A DNA stretch of 64,000 bases. It comes from Iodobacter sp025352645. GTDB lineage: Bacteria > Pseudomonadota > Gammaproteobacteria > Burkholderiales > Chitinibacteraceae. This document shows, in pieces, positions 51,401 through 59,107 of the stretch. The DNA is taken from positions 62,001 to 126,000 of the forward strand of contig NZ_JAWQUO010000003.1 in the NCBI RefSeq assembly GCF_033446605.1, read 5' to 3'. The first letter of the stretch is position 1; each line of letters begins with the position of its first letter. Below the pieces are notes generated by a model, which had not been told where the DNA came from, did no database searches, and was given only the letters and a program-made list of their open reading frames with translations. The position numbers and the translations under genes are program-made.

Positions 51401-51853
51401 TCAGCGTTTGATCAGGGCCGCATCGCCGCAGATCGGGTGATTGATATCAGCTTGATACTGACACAGTTGCAAGGCTGTGCCACGTTTTTTCTGCTCATTA
51501 ATCAGGCAAGCGACAGCATGCACCGTGCCTGCCAAACTTTGAGTAAGGAAATCATGGCCAACTAGCTCAGCGATGACTGTGTTTTGCCGTATCAAAAGAT
51601 GCTTTAGGCTAGCGCTGCGCCCTGTTTGGCAATCCACTGCAACGCTGGTTTGGCGGCTGTCGTATTCGCCATCTTTACTGCTTTGGGCGTTTAAATAGCG
51701 CCATTGATAGCGGTAGTAAACCTGGTTACGGCGCTCGATCACAGAATCAGTATCAATCCAGCTGCTGGAGTCACTATCGCTTGCCCATTGCAGCCAATTG
51801 CTGCTGTGGCTTGGGCTGGCATAGAGCAGCAGCAAGGCGCAGATGATGCGCAT
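51401..51853 (-). CDS. Exported protein, surface-adhesin-E-like
   Basis: The 150-residue protein has a signal peptide (about 1-17, MRIICALLLLYASPSHS) and a small domain resembling the surface-adhesin protein E family (WLQWASDSDSSSWIDTDSVIERRNQVYYRYQWRY, VDCQTGRSASLKHL). Four Cys in the mature part could form disulfides. It is inserted between hisB and hisH (ends overlap or nearly touch), which is odd for an envelope protein. The family assignment rests on pattern recall and is moderate. Confidence 0.65.
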   Translation of the reverse strand: MRIICALLLLYASPSHSSNWLQWASDSDSSSWIDTDSVIERRNQVYYRYQWRYLNAQSSKDGEYDSRQTSVAVDCQTGRSASLKHLLIRQNTVIAELVGHDFLTQSLAGTVHAVACLINEQKKRGTALQLCQYQADINHPICGDAALIKR

Positions 51854-52446
51854 TAGCCGACGAGCGTGCCCTTGGTGGAGGGGGTGATCCCTGCCATGCG
51901 CTCGTCTAACTCCACCGCCATGCGTAAGGCTCGGCCTAACGCTTTAAATACGGTTTCGGCTTGATGATGGGCGTTTTGGCCTTTTAGATTATCGATATGC
52001 AAGCTGATGGCGGCATGATTGATAAAGCCACGGAAGAATTCGCCAAATAGATCAACGTCAAAACCGCCAATCATGGCGCGCGTGTAGTTAACGTTGTATT
52101 CCAAACAGGGACGGCCAGATAAATCAACCACCACGCGGCTGAGCGCTTCATCCAGTGGCACATAGCTATGGCCGTAACGGCGTATACCTTTTTTGTCGCC
52201 CACGGCTTGAGCAAACGCTTGGCCCAGGGTGATGCCTACGTCTTCTACGGTGTGGTGAGCGTCGATATGCAAATCGCCCACGGCTTTGATTTCGATATCA
52301 AATAGGCCATGACGGGCAACTTGGTCCAGCATATGTTCAAAAAAGGGCACGCCGGTATCAAATTTTGATACCCCAGTTCCATCCAAATTTAAGGTGACGG
52401 TAATCTGAGTTTCTAGCGTATTACGGCTAACAGTGATCTGACGCAT
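51853..52446 (-). CDS. hisB: Imidazoleglycerol-phosphate dehydratase
   Basis: The 197-residue monofunctional HisB dehydrates imidazole glycerol phosphate. The two metal-binding histidine motifs are HIDAHHTVEDVGI and HQAETVFKALGRAL, and FFEHMLDQVARHG is also conserved. No phosphatase domain is attached. It is the first his gene visible; hisG, hisD and hisC are not in this window. Its stop shares one base with the start of the next gene. Confidence 0.97.
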   Translation of the reverse strand: MRQITVSRNTLETQITVTLNLDGTGVSKFDTGVPFFEHMLDQVARHGLFDIEIKAVGDLHIDAHHTVEDVGITLGQAFAQAVGDKKGIRRYGHSYVPLDEALSRVVVDLSGRPCLEYNVNYTRAMIGGFDVDLFGEFFRGFINHAAISLHIDNLKGQNAHHQAETVFKALGRALRMAVELDERMAGITPSTKGTLVG

Positions 52447-52484
52447 TAATAAATCCCCGAAGGTGGTTTATTTAAAAATAATAT

Positions 52485-52539
52485 CGGCATCAAATTTTTA
52501 TACCAGTGTCTTATCTGGGTTCAGCGTGACAGTGATCTG
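52485..52539 (-). pseudogene. Decayed hisB 5' fragment
   Basis: Read on the minus strand, this segment encodes QITVTLNPDKTLV, a stop, then KFDA, aligning with residues about 14-31 of the HisB just downstream (QITVTLNLDGTGVSKFDT). About 37 of 54 bases match, with differences concentrated at third positions, as expected for a once-coding copy. It has no start and an in-frame stop, so it is a relic. Confidence 0.6.
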
Positions 52540-52612
52540 GCACCGGTTTGATTTTTGATCAAATGGCGATTTTCATCTCAATTGTCTACGAGAACGGTGC
52601 TGCCGTGAAGCC

Positions 52613-52945
52613 TTAGCGTTGACGTAAAGCCGCAGCAATGCCTTTTTTTGCCCAAATTATCATCTCTTCTGGTTCTTCAAGGGCGGTATCTGGTGGCGGG
52701 TAGTAAGCCATGCTTTGCGGCGTGCCGTCTTTCTTGTGGTAACTAAAGGGGGCTAGTCCTAGGCGGGTGAACTCTTCTTTAGATTGGGCATCCGCTTTGA
52801 TATACAAAATATCGTTCACCACGATGGCGAAGAAAATCTCGTCGCAATAAAAGCCATAACCACCAAACATGGCTTTAGCACGTAAGGTGCCTAAGTCTGC
52901 GAGCTGTTCTAGCAAGTACTCGACGTATTGATTGCGCTTAGCCAT
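52613..52945 (-). CDS. TfoX N-terminal-domain protein
   Basis: The 110-residue protein consists only of the TfoX_N domain (LADLGTLRAKAMFGGYGFYCDEIFFAIV; LYIKADAQSKEEF). Full TfoX/Sxy regulators of competence also carry a C-terminal domain, absent here, so a role in competence is not established. It lies upstream of hisB on the same strand with a 166-base gap that contains the hisB relic. Confidence 0.85.
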   Translation of the reverse strand: MAKRNQYVEYLLEQLADLGTLRAKAMFGGYGFYCDEIFFAIVVNDILYIKADAQSKEEFTRLGLAPFSYHKKDGTPQSMAYYPPPDTALEEPEEMIIWAKKGIAAALRQR

Positions 52946-53322
52946 ATTCCCTGCTTTTTAGAAAGAATTTGTTCAGAAAAAGAAATTTTTAAGCAAGAAA
53001 TAAGCCATGGATTGTAGTTATGACAAAAATACAACGAAAACGCGTAATCCTTGACGTTCACCTACAAAATGCCTACATTTTGCTTTTAATCACCTAAGGC
53101 AATGTAATTATTGCACATTGCAAAGTGCGGCGATTATTTTAGCCCTTATCCGCTCTGTGCTGAGCTTATTTGGGTGGTGGTTAGCGACTAAATAGAAAAA
53201 TTTGAAACAGGTGTGGTGTTTAAACATCGAATCAATAAGTCGAGTCAATAGATTTAATGTCGTATCCCATAGGGTGGGGCTTCTTTTAAAAGACCACTTC
53301 ATAAACTCGGAGAGAGAGAATT
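52946..53322. other. Gene-free regulatory interval
   Basis: No supported gene. It separates the leftward tfoX-like gene from the rightward binding-protein gene and carries a candidate promoter with a CAAAATG-CCTA-CATTTTG palindrome (53051-53082). A GGAGAGAGAG purine tract just before 53323 is the RBS. Confidence 0.6.
53051..53082 (+). promoter_or_regulatory. Candidate promoter with overlapping palindrome
   Basis: TTGACG (53051-53056), 17-base spacer, TACATT (53074-53079). A perfect 7-bp palindrome CAAAATG/CATTTTG with a 4-base centre (53065-53082) covers the spacer and -10 and could be an operator. The start site would lie about 240 bases before the binding-protein gene. Confidence 0.35.
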
Positions 53323-54597
53323 ATGTCAAAGCGCTTTAAGTTAGTACGTCCTTTATTGCTGGCAGCCATGCTGTCGTCAACTTTTGCTCACGCAGCAGAT
53401 CCTATTAAAGTTGAATTCTGGACATTTAACATTACTAAGTTTGCCCCTTACTGGAACGATGCAGTTCAGCGCTTCAACAAGGCTAACCCAGATCTAGAAG
53501 CCGTTTGGGTTGATATGAACTGGGATCAAATTCAGCCTAAGCTGATTTCGGCCATTGCTGCGGGTAATCCACCTGCGCTGGTTAATTTTAATACCCCGTG
53601 GACGCATGAATATGCGCACAAAGATTTGCTGCAACCACTTGATGGTTTGATGGGCAAAAATAAAGCTGAATATCAGCCGGGCGCTCTGCAAGACTTAACC
53701 GTTAATGGCAAGGTTTATGGCTATCCTTTCTATAACGCAGTATCTGTGATTGCGTATAACAAAGAAATTCTAAGCAAGAGTGGCATTAAGGCTGATCCTA
53801 AGAATTTTGATGAATTTGTAGCGACGGCTCGTACCATTACTAAAAAAACGGGCGTAGTTGCATTCTCGCCTAAATTGGCAACCAAGAGCGGCGATGGCGG
53901 CATGATCCCTTGGTTCCAGTATATGGGCCTGCCAATTTTCGAAAATGGCAAAGCTGTGTTTAATAGCCCTAAGCATATTAAAGCGGTTGAATTGTTTGCT
54001 AGCCTTTACAAAGAAGGCGTCTTGCCAAAAGACAGCTTCCGCCTTGAATTTGAACAAGAAATTGCCGGTTACGGCGCTGGCAAAATCGCCATGATGACCA
54101 CAGGCCCAACCGCCTTGGGTAAATTGGTGACTGATAATAAGCCAGCTTATGATCGCACTGCTGTGATGGCTTTCCCATCGGGCGGCGGCAAAATGGCTCT
54201 GGGAGCTTGGTTGATGGCGTTTGTTCAGCCTAAAGCTTACAAATATCCAGAAGCTGCAGCTAAATTGGGCTTGTTCCTGACTAATAGCGAACAGCAATTA
54301 GGCTTTTCACAAGCAACTGGGACTACTTTCCCATCTGCTCGCAAAGCGGCTGAAAGCGAATTCTTTATGTCTGGCGCAGCCAGTGGTGATCCGGTTGGCG
54401 TAGCACGTGCGACCGCAGCTAAATCAATGGGTGCTGCACGTACTTTGACCCTGCCAGCTGCGCTAATGCCAGATGCAACATCGATGAATAAAGAATTTAA
54501 TGATGAAGTTCAAGCCGCAATTGAAGGCCGTAAATCAGCTAAAGAAGCTTTGAATACTGCTGCTAAAAAGTGGAATGAGCGCATTGCTGCTAAGTAA
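53323..54597 (+). CDS. Sugar ABC transporter substrate-binding protein (MalE/UgpB type)
   Basis: The 424-residue precursor has a signal peptide (about 1-25, ending AHAAD) and a family 1 extracellular solute-binding fold: IKVEFWTFNITKFAPYWNDAVQRF, ISAIAAGNPPALVNFNTPW, YGYPFYNAVSVIAYNKEIL, GAWLMAFVQP. It should deliver a sugar or oligosaccharide to a CUT1 importer, but no CUT1 permease or ATPase gene is adjacent, so partners are elsewhere. The sugar cannot be read from sequence. Strong RBS and own terminator make it monocistronic. Confidence 0.92.
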   Translation: MSKRFKLVRPLLLAAMLSSTFAHAADPIKVEFWTFNITKFAPYWNDAVQRFNKANPDLEAVWVDMNWDQIQPKLISAIAAGNPPALVNFNTPWTHEYAHKDLLQPLDGLMGKNKAEYQPGALQDLTVNGKVYGYPFYNAVSVIAYNKEILSKSGIKADPKNFDEFVATARTITKKTGVVAFSPKLATKSGDGGMIPWFQYMGLPIFENGKAVFNSPKHIKAVELFASLYKEGVLPKDSFRLEFEQEIAGYGAGKIAMMTTGPTALGKLVTDNKPAYDRTAVMAFPSGGGKMALGAWLMAFVQPKAYKYPEAAAKLGLFLTNSEQQLGFSQATGTTFPSARKAAESEFFMSGAASGDPVGVARATAAKSMGAARTLTLPAALMPDATSMNKEFNDEVQAAIEGRKSAKEALNTAAKKWNERIAAK

Positions 54598-54634
54598 TTC
54601 TTAATGTTTTCCTCTGCCGGTTTCTCGGCATTTA

Positions 54635-54663
54635 TTCCCCTGCTTAGTCAGGGGAATTTTTTT
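54635..54663 (+). terminator. Terminator after the MalE-like gene
   Basis: Perfect 8-bp stem TTCCCCTG (54635-54642) / CAGGGGAA (54649-54656), loop CTTAGT, then T7. Confidence 0.9.
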
Positions 54664-54761
54664 ATGCCTTTGTTTTTTAGCCGTTATTTATCTAGTAACG
54701 AGGATTTGTGTTGCTAAATCATTGATTACTTATTTATTTGGCATTTATTTGTATTTGACTG

Positions 54762-54806
54762 TTGACACCACCTATAAAACACCTAAACTACACCTATTAA
54801 CACCTA
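54762..54806 (+). promoter_or_regulatory. Promoter region with four phased CACCTA repeats
   Basis: TTGACA at 54762-54767 and TAAACT at 54784-54789 form a plausible promoter (16-base spacer). CACCTA occurs at 54769, 54780, 54791 and 54801, spaced 11, 11 and 10 bases, so all face one side of the helix across the -10 and transcript start. This looks like an operator for cooperative binding controlling the sugar transporter. Confidence 0.5.
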
Positions 54807-54822
54807 AGGTGAGGTCGGTAAA

Positions 54823-55884
54823 ATGCGCACAAGTCTAAAAGGTCTATTGCTTGCTTTGTTCTGTACAAATGCCTTGGCAGCCGTGGATCACACCGTTGGG
54901 CCAAATGGTGAAACACCCACACCTTACGCTCAAGTAAAGATCGCAACGCAAGATCTGGCTCAGTTAAAGGGCAAAGATTACAAAGCGGCCATCTTGATGC
55001 ATACCACTTCAGATTTTTCGACCGCGCTGATTGCAGGTGCAAAAAAAGTATTTGATGAGCTAGGGATTAAAGTAGTGGCGGTGACAGACGCTGAAATGGA
55101 TCCTAAAAAACAGCGCACCGATTTAGAAACTGTTTTAGCGCTCAAGCCAAATATTATTATTTCCCTAGTGATTGATCCGGTTTCGGGCGCGGTAGCATTT
55201 AAGCAAGCGGTGCAGCAGGGCGTGAAGCTGGTATTTATTAGCAATGCACCACAGGGCTTTAAGGTTGGTAAAGATTACGCAGGTATTGTGACGGATGATT
55301 TATTTGGCATGGGTAAATCAGCTGCAGAGCTAATGGCTGACAGCATTGGCGGCAAGGGCGATGTGGCGGTGATTCACCATGCGGCTAATTACTATGTAAC
55401 CAATCAACGTGATAACGCGGTTAAGGCGGTATTAGCACGCTACCCAAATATCAAAGTAGTGGCGGATAAGGGCATTGCCAATCCAAACGATGGCGAAGTG
55501 ATTGCCTCAGCCATTCTGACGCAAAACCCATCAGTAAAAGCGATTTATGCTCCTTGGGATGCGATTGCCGAAGGCGTTACCGCCGCAGTGCGTGCTGCAG
55601 GGCGTAAAGATGTAAAAGTGATCACTATGGACTTAGGCGCGGCTAATGCGCTGGATATGGTGAAAGGCGGCAATGTGGCGGGGATTGTGAGCGATCTGCC
55701 GTATGACATGGGCAAAACGCTTGCCATCATGGGCGCTTTATCGCTACTGAATAAGCCAACTCCAGCTTTTGTCACCGTGGATGCCATCAAGGTCACCTCC
55801 AATAATCTATCTACGCAGTGGCAAAAAGCCTTATTTCGCCAGCCGCCAGATGCCGTTGTGAAAGCTTTGGCCGCAAAAAAATAA
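54823..55884 (+). CDS. Sugar-binding protein of a CUT2 (ribose-type) ABC transporter
   Basis: The 353-residue precursor has a signal peptide (about 1-19, MRTSLKGLLLALFCTNALA) and a periplasmic-binding fold of the ribose/LacI type (YKAAILMHTTSDFSTALIAGAKKVFDELGI, GVKLVFISNAPQGF, KAIYAPWDAIAEGVTAAVRAAG, VKVITMDLG). ATPase and permease genes follow, giving a complete importer. The ligand is not identified; the GH3 enzyme downstream suggests an amino sugar or glycoside. Preceded by the phased CACCTA repeats and a GAGG RBS. Confidence 0.92.
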   Translation: MRTSLKGLLLALFCTNALAAVDHTVGPNGETPTPYAQVKIATQDLAQLKGKDYKAAILMHTTSDFSTALIAGAKKVFDELGIKVVAVTDAEMDPKKQRTDLETVLALKPNIIISLVIDPVSGAVAFKQAVQQGVKLVFISNAPQGFKVGKDYAGIVTDDLFGMGKSAAELMADSIGGKGDVAVIHHAANYYVTNQRDNAVKAVLARYPNIKVVADKGIANPNDGEVIASAILTQNPSVKAIYAPWDAIAEGVTAAVRAAGRKDVKVITMDLGAANALDMVKGGNVAGIVSDLPYDMGKTLAIMGALSLLNKPTPAFVTVDAIKVTSNNLSTQWQKALFRQPPDAVVKALAAKK

Positions 55885-55890
55885 TTGTAG

Positions 55891-55913
55891 CGTGGGCAAT
55901 ATTTTTGCCCACG
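55891..55913 (+). other. Hairpin directly after the sugar-binding protein gene
   Basis: CGTGGGCAA / TTGCCCACG, a perfect 9-bp stem with a 5-base loop, seven bases after the stop codon. With no T-tract, it may stabilise or attenuate the mRNA, leaving more binding protein than ATPase. Confidence 0.55.
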
Positions 55914-55960
55914 CGTACAGCTGAAGTCCACAAAAGCCAATGGTATGTAGAGCATCTTTC

Positions 55961-56029
55961 GTAGGGTGGGTGAAACCAGCCAGACTTTGGCATGAAGTGC
56001 TAGAAAACGGTGGATTGCACCCACCCTAC
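55961..56029. repeat. GTAGGGTGGGTG inverted repeat inside the transporter operon
   Basis: GTAGGGTGGGTG (55961-55972) and CACCCACCCTAC (56018-56029) are exact complements. It belongs to the same inner-arm family as the 160-bp elements but lacks their outer ends. It lies between the binding-protein and ATPase genes. Confidence 0.75.
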
Positions 56030-56123
56030 GATGATTCAAGGCTAACAGACCCGTGATGGTCTTGTGATAAGCGCCTAAATTATGCTTGGTGAAGTTGCCT
56101 ACACAGTAAGCCCTGGAAAACAA

Positions 56124-57602
56124 ATGAATAAAATAGCGATTCAAGCACGCGGCCTGACTAAATCGTTTGATGGCAATGCCGTGCTAAAAGGGGTGGATTT
56201 CACCCTAAGACAAGGCGAAGTTCACGCGATTGTTGGGCAAAATGGTGCGGGTAAATCCACCCTGATGAAGCTGTTAAATGGCTTTTATCAGCGTGATGCA
56301 GGTCAGCTGGAGGTATTTGGCAAGGTGGTTGATTTTCAATCACCACGGGATGCGCGTGCAGCAGGCATTGTGATGGTTTATCAGGATTTAAGCCTTGTTG
56401 CCACCATGAGCGTGGCAGAAAACCTGTTTATGGCTAATTGGCAAGGTAGTTGGGGCTTGGTCGATCACGCCGCGATGGAGCAGGCCACCTTGGCGGTGCT
56501 GGCAAAAATGGGTGTAACGCTCGACCCACGGCAGGCGGTAGGCGAGCTGACGATGGGCCAACAGCAGCTATTGGAAATCGCCAAAGCCATTTCGCAAGAG
56601 GCCAAGATGATTATCTTGGACGAGCCAACTGCTTCTTTATCCGATATGGAAATCGAAAAGCTGTTTACGGTGGTTAAACGGCTGAAATCCCAAGGGGTTT
56701 CCATCATCTATATCACACATTATTTACGGGATATTTTTAAGATTTGCGATACGGTGAGCGTATTAAGAGATGGCCATCTGGTACGTAGCTCGCCGGTGCT
56801 GAGTACTAATCTAGAAGCGCTGGTGGCTGATATGTTGGGCCATCATCGCCAAGCCAATGAAAATTGGCAGCGTAATGTAAACACCAAGCAAACGCCCTTA
56901 CTAGAGCTAAGAAACGTGGTCACTACGGCCTTAAATGAAGTGTCTTTTGCCGTTTACCCAGGGCAGGTGGTGGGTTTGGCTGGCTTATTGGGCAGTGGCC
57001 GCACCGAAATTCTGCAAGCTATTTTTGGTCTAGATACCATCGCCTCAGGGCAGATCTTGTTAGATGGCGAAGAAGTTAAAATCCGCACGCCTAAAGACGC
57101 AATTAAGTTAGGAATCAATCTTGTGCCTGAAGATAGACGCAGCCAAGGCTTGGTTTTAGATTTTAGTGTTTCTGACAATATGTTAATGTCCTTATTTGAT
57201 AAGTTGGCTCCAAACTTACTTATTGATGAGGTGCGTAGCCGAGAACTGGTTGAGTCCCTGATTAAGCGCTTACACGTAAAAACCAGTGGGCCGGAGCAGC
57301 AAGTCAGGTTTTTATCCGGTGGTAATCAGCAAAAAGTAGTCATCGCCAAATGCATGAGCACTGGCGCGCGCATTATGCTGCTGGATGATCCTACCTTTGG
57401 TATCGATCTAAGCTCTAAATACGAAATTATGCGCATCGTTAATGAATACGCGGCAGCGGGTAATGCGGTGGTGTTTGTTTCTAGCGAATACAGCGAAATC
57501 GCCAGCTTTTGCGATAGCACTTATATCGTGAACAAAGGCCGGATTGCTGGGCAAATGAGCGAAGGATTATCTGAAGAGCGGCTGCTTGCGGCAGTACAGT
57601 AA
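56124..57602 (+). CDS. CUT2 sugar ABC transporter ATPase (RbsA/MglA-like)
   Basis: The 492-residue protein has two ATPase domains. Domain 1: Walker A GQNGAGKST, signature LTMGQQQ, Walker B MIILDEPTAS. Domain 2: the modified loop GLLGSGRTE normal for the second CUT2 domain, signature LSGGNQQ, Walker-B-like MLLDDPTFGID. ATG 56124 follows GGAAAAC and is preferred over an upstream ATG at 56082, whose codons are not conserved-looking. It energises the permease encoded 245 bases downstream. Confidence 0.94.
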   Translation: MNKIAIQARGLTKSFDGNAVLKGVDFTLRQGEVHAIVGQNGAGKSTLMKLLNGFYQRDAGQLEVFGKVVDFQSPRDARAAGIVMVYQDLSLVATMSVAENLFMANWQGSWGLVDHAAMEQATLAVLAKMGVTLDPRQAVGELTMGQQQLLEIAKAISQEAKMIILDEPTASLSDMEIEKLFTVVKRLKSQGVSIIYITHYLRDIFKICDTVSVLRDGHLVRSSPVLSTNLEALVADMLGHHRQANENWQRNVNTKQTPLLELRNVVTTALNEVSFAVYPGQVVGLAGLLGSGRTEILQAIFGLDTIASGQILLDGEEVKIRTPKDAIKLGINLVPEDRRSQGLVLDFSVSDNMLMSLFDKLAPNLLIDEVRSRELVESLIKRLHVKTSGPEQQVRFLSGGNQQKVVIAKCMSTGARIMLLDDPTFGIDLSSKYEIMRIVNEYAAAGNAVVFVSSEYSEIASFCDSTYIVNKGRIAGQMSEGLSEERLLAAVQ

Positions 57603-57673
57603 GTTTTAAATTGAGCTGCGTGCGTGGCTTTTTTATAGGCGGATGTGACGCAGCAAGATTAAAAAATACACAG

Positions 57674-57806
57674 CCCACGAAACACACGAAAAAATGCAGT
57701 ATCCCTATCATTGTTTGATGGGTGTAAATGTTTGAGTGGCCAACAATTCAGCCAAAAATCATGCCGATTTCAATGGTTTTTTCGTGGATTTGGTGGTTTT
57801 CGTGGA
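57674..57806. repeat. CCACGAAA-type inverted repeat between ATPase and permease genes
   Basis: CCCACGAAACACACGAAAA at the left is mirrored by TTTTTCGTGG and GGTTTTCGTGG at the right. It is a member of the same family as 13926-14065. It separates two genes that should be co-expressed. Confidence 0.65.
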
Positions 57807-57847
57807 CTAACAATCGTTGTGAATAACCTTCAGTTAAGAGGCAAGGT

Positions 57848-58828
57848 ATGGATATCACGGTTAATAAAGCGGACGCCATCGAGCTGCCAAAACGCCAAAT
57901 AGAGTGGAAGAACTTTGTTATCTACTTGGTTTTTATTGGTATTTTCTTATTTTTTTCGATTACTTTGCACGATAAAGGTTTTTTAAACGCTGGCAATTTA
58001 ATGAATATTGCTCGGCAAACCGCCATGATTTCCATCATGGCGGTGGGGATGACCTTTGTATTATCGGCAGCAGAAATTGATTTATCTTTTGGCGCAATTG
58101 TCGCCTTATCCGCCGTTACTGCTGCGCTGCTGATGCCTTATGGCGTGGTTTGGGCCGTGCTGGGCGCACTGCTGGCAGGGGCTTTGTGTGGGCTGATTAA
58201 TGGCCTGTTTGTCTCCAAAGTAGGCATCCCTTCTTTTTTAGTGACCTTAGGTATGGCGGGGATTATCACCGGCGTTACCCGCTGGATTACCGCTTTGCAA
58301 TCCATCCCTGTTGAACACGAAGGCTTTGTTTTTGTCTTTGGCTCCGGCGATTTTGGCCCAGTTTCGGTGCTGTTTTTATGGATGATCGCTATTGCCGTGC
58401 TAGGTCATGTGTTATTACGCCGCACCGCCTTTGGTAAAGAGGTGTTAGCCAGCGGCGGCAATAAAATAGCGGCCATGTATTCAGGCATTAATGTGAATCG
58501 CATCAAGCTATATGTGCTGGTGCTGAATGCATCGCTTGCTGCTCTAGCGGGGATTTTGTATGCGGGCCGGCTGCAAAGTGCGCGTTACACCTTGGGCGAA
58601 AACGATTTAATGATGGTTATTGCGGCCGTCATTATCGGTGGAACCAGCTTATTTGGCGGCAAGGGCACGGTGATGGGCTCAATTATTGGCGCACTGATTA
58701 TGGGCATGGTGAATAACGGGCTGGTCTTGATGGGCTTGAACGTGGATCAACAGCTGATCTTCCGTGGCTTAATTATCATCTTTGCCGTGACATTGACGAT
58801 GGGCAATTTGCGCAAGAAAAAGCGTTAA
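57848..58828 (+). CDS. CUT2 sugar ABC transporter permease (RbsC-like)
   Basis: The 326-residue protein has about ten membrane helices and the family motifs NIARQTAMISIMAVGMTFVLSAAEIDLSFGAIVALSA, GLINGLFVSKVGIPSFLVTLG and GGTSLFGGKGTVMGSIIGA. It pairs as a homodimer with the upstream ATPase. AGAGG RBS at 57837-57841. Substrate unknown. Confidence 0.94.
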   Translation: MDITVNKADAIELPKRQIEWKNFVIYLVFIGIFLFFSITLHDKGFLNAGNLMNIARQTAMISIMAVGMTFVLSAAEIDLSFGAIVALSAVTAALLMPYGVVWAVLGALLAGALCGLINGLFVSKVGIPSFLVTLGMAGIITGVTRWITALQSIPVEHEGFVFVFGSGDFGPVSVLFLWMIAIAVLGHVLLRRTAFGKEVLASGGNKIAAMYSGINVNRIKLYVLVLNASLAALAGILYAGRLQSARYTLGENDLMMVIAAVIIGGTSLFGGKGTVMGSIIGALIMGMVNNGLVLMGLNVDQQLIFRGLIIIFAVTLTMGNLRKKKR

Positions 58829-59107
58829 ACGTATAGGGTGCACTCGTGCCCACGCGTGACGCCATAAAACCCAAATCTTGAACCACAGAGAATACTTCGG
58901 CCCCAGAGTGACACGGAGAAAACCAAAAGAGCATATTTAATTCTGACTTTTTGTGAGCACTACAGTTTTCTATTATTCAGTGCGCTTTTGGTTCTGCCTG
59001 TTCTTTGTGTCTACAGATCTTTTTTCCTGAATTACCTATTTCTTATTGAGCTCAGACCGTGTTTTGCACGGCCTCTGGCCCCTTATTGCCTAAATTTGGA
59101 GTTTTGT

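Noticed and set aside
53108..53302. 64-codon minus-strand ORF before the MalE-like gene
   Set aside because: It has no RBS, its composition is not protein-like, and it overlaps the leader and RBS region of the binding-protein gene.
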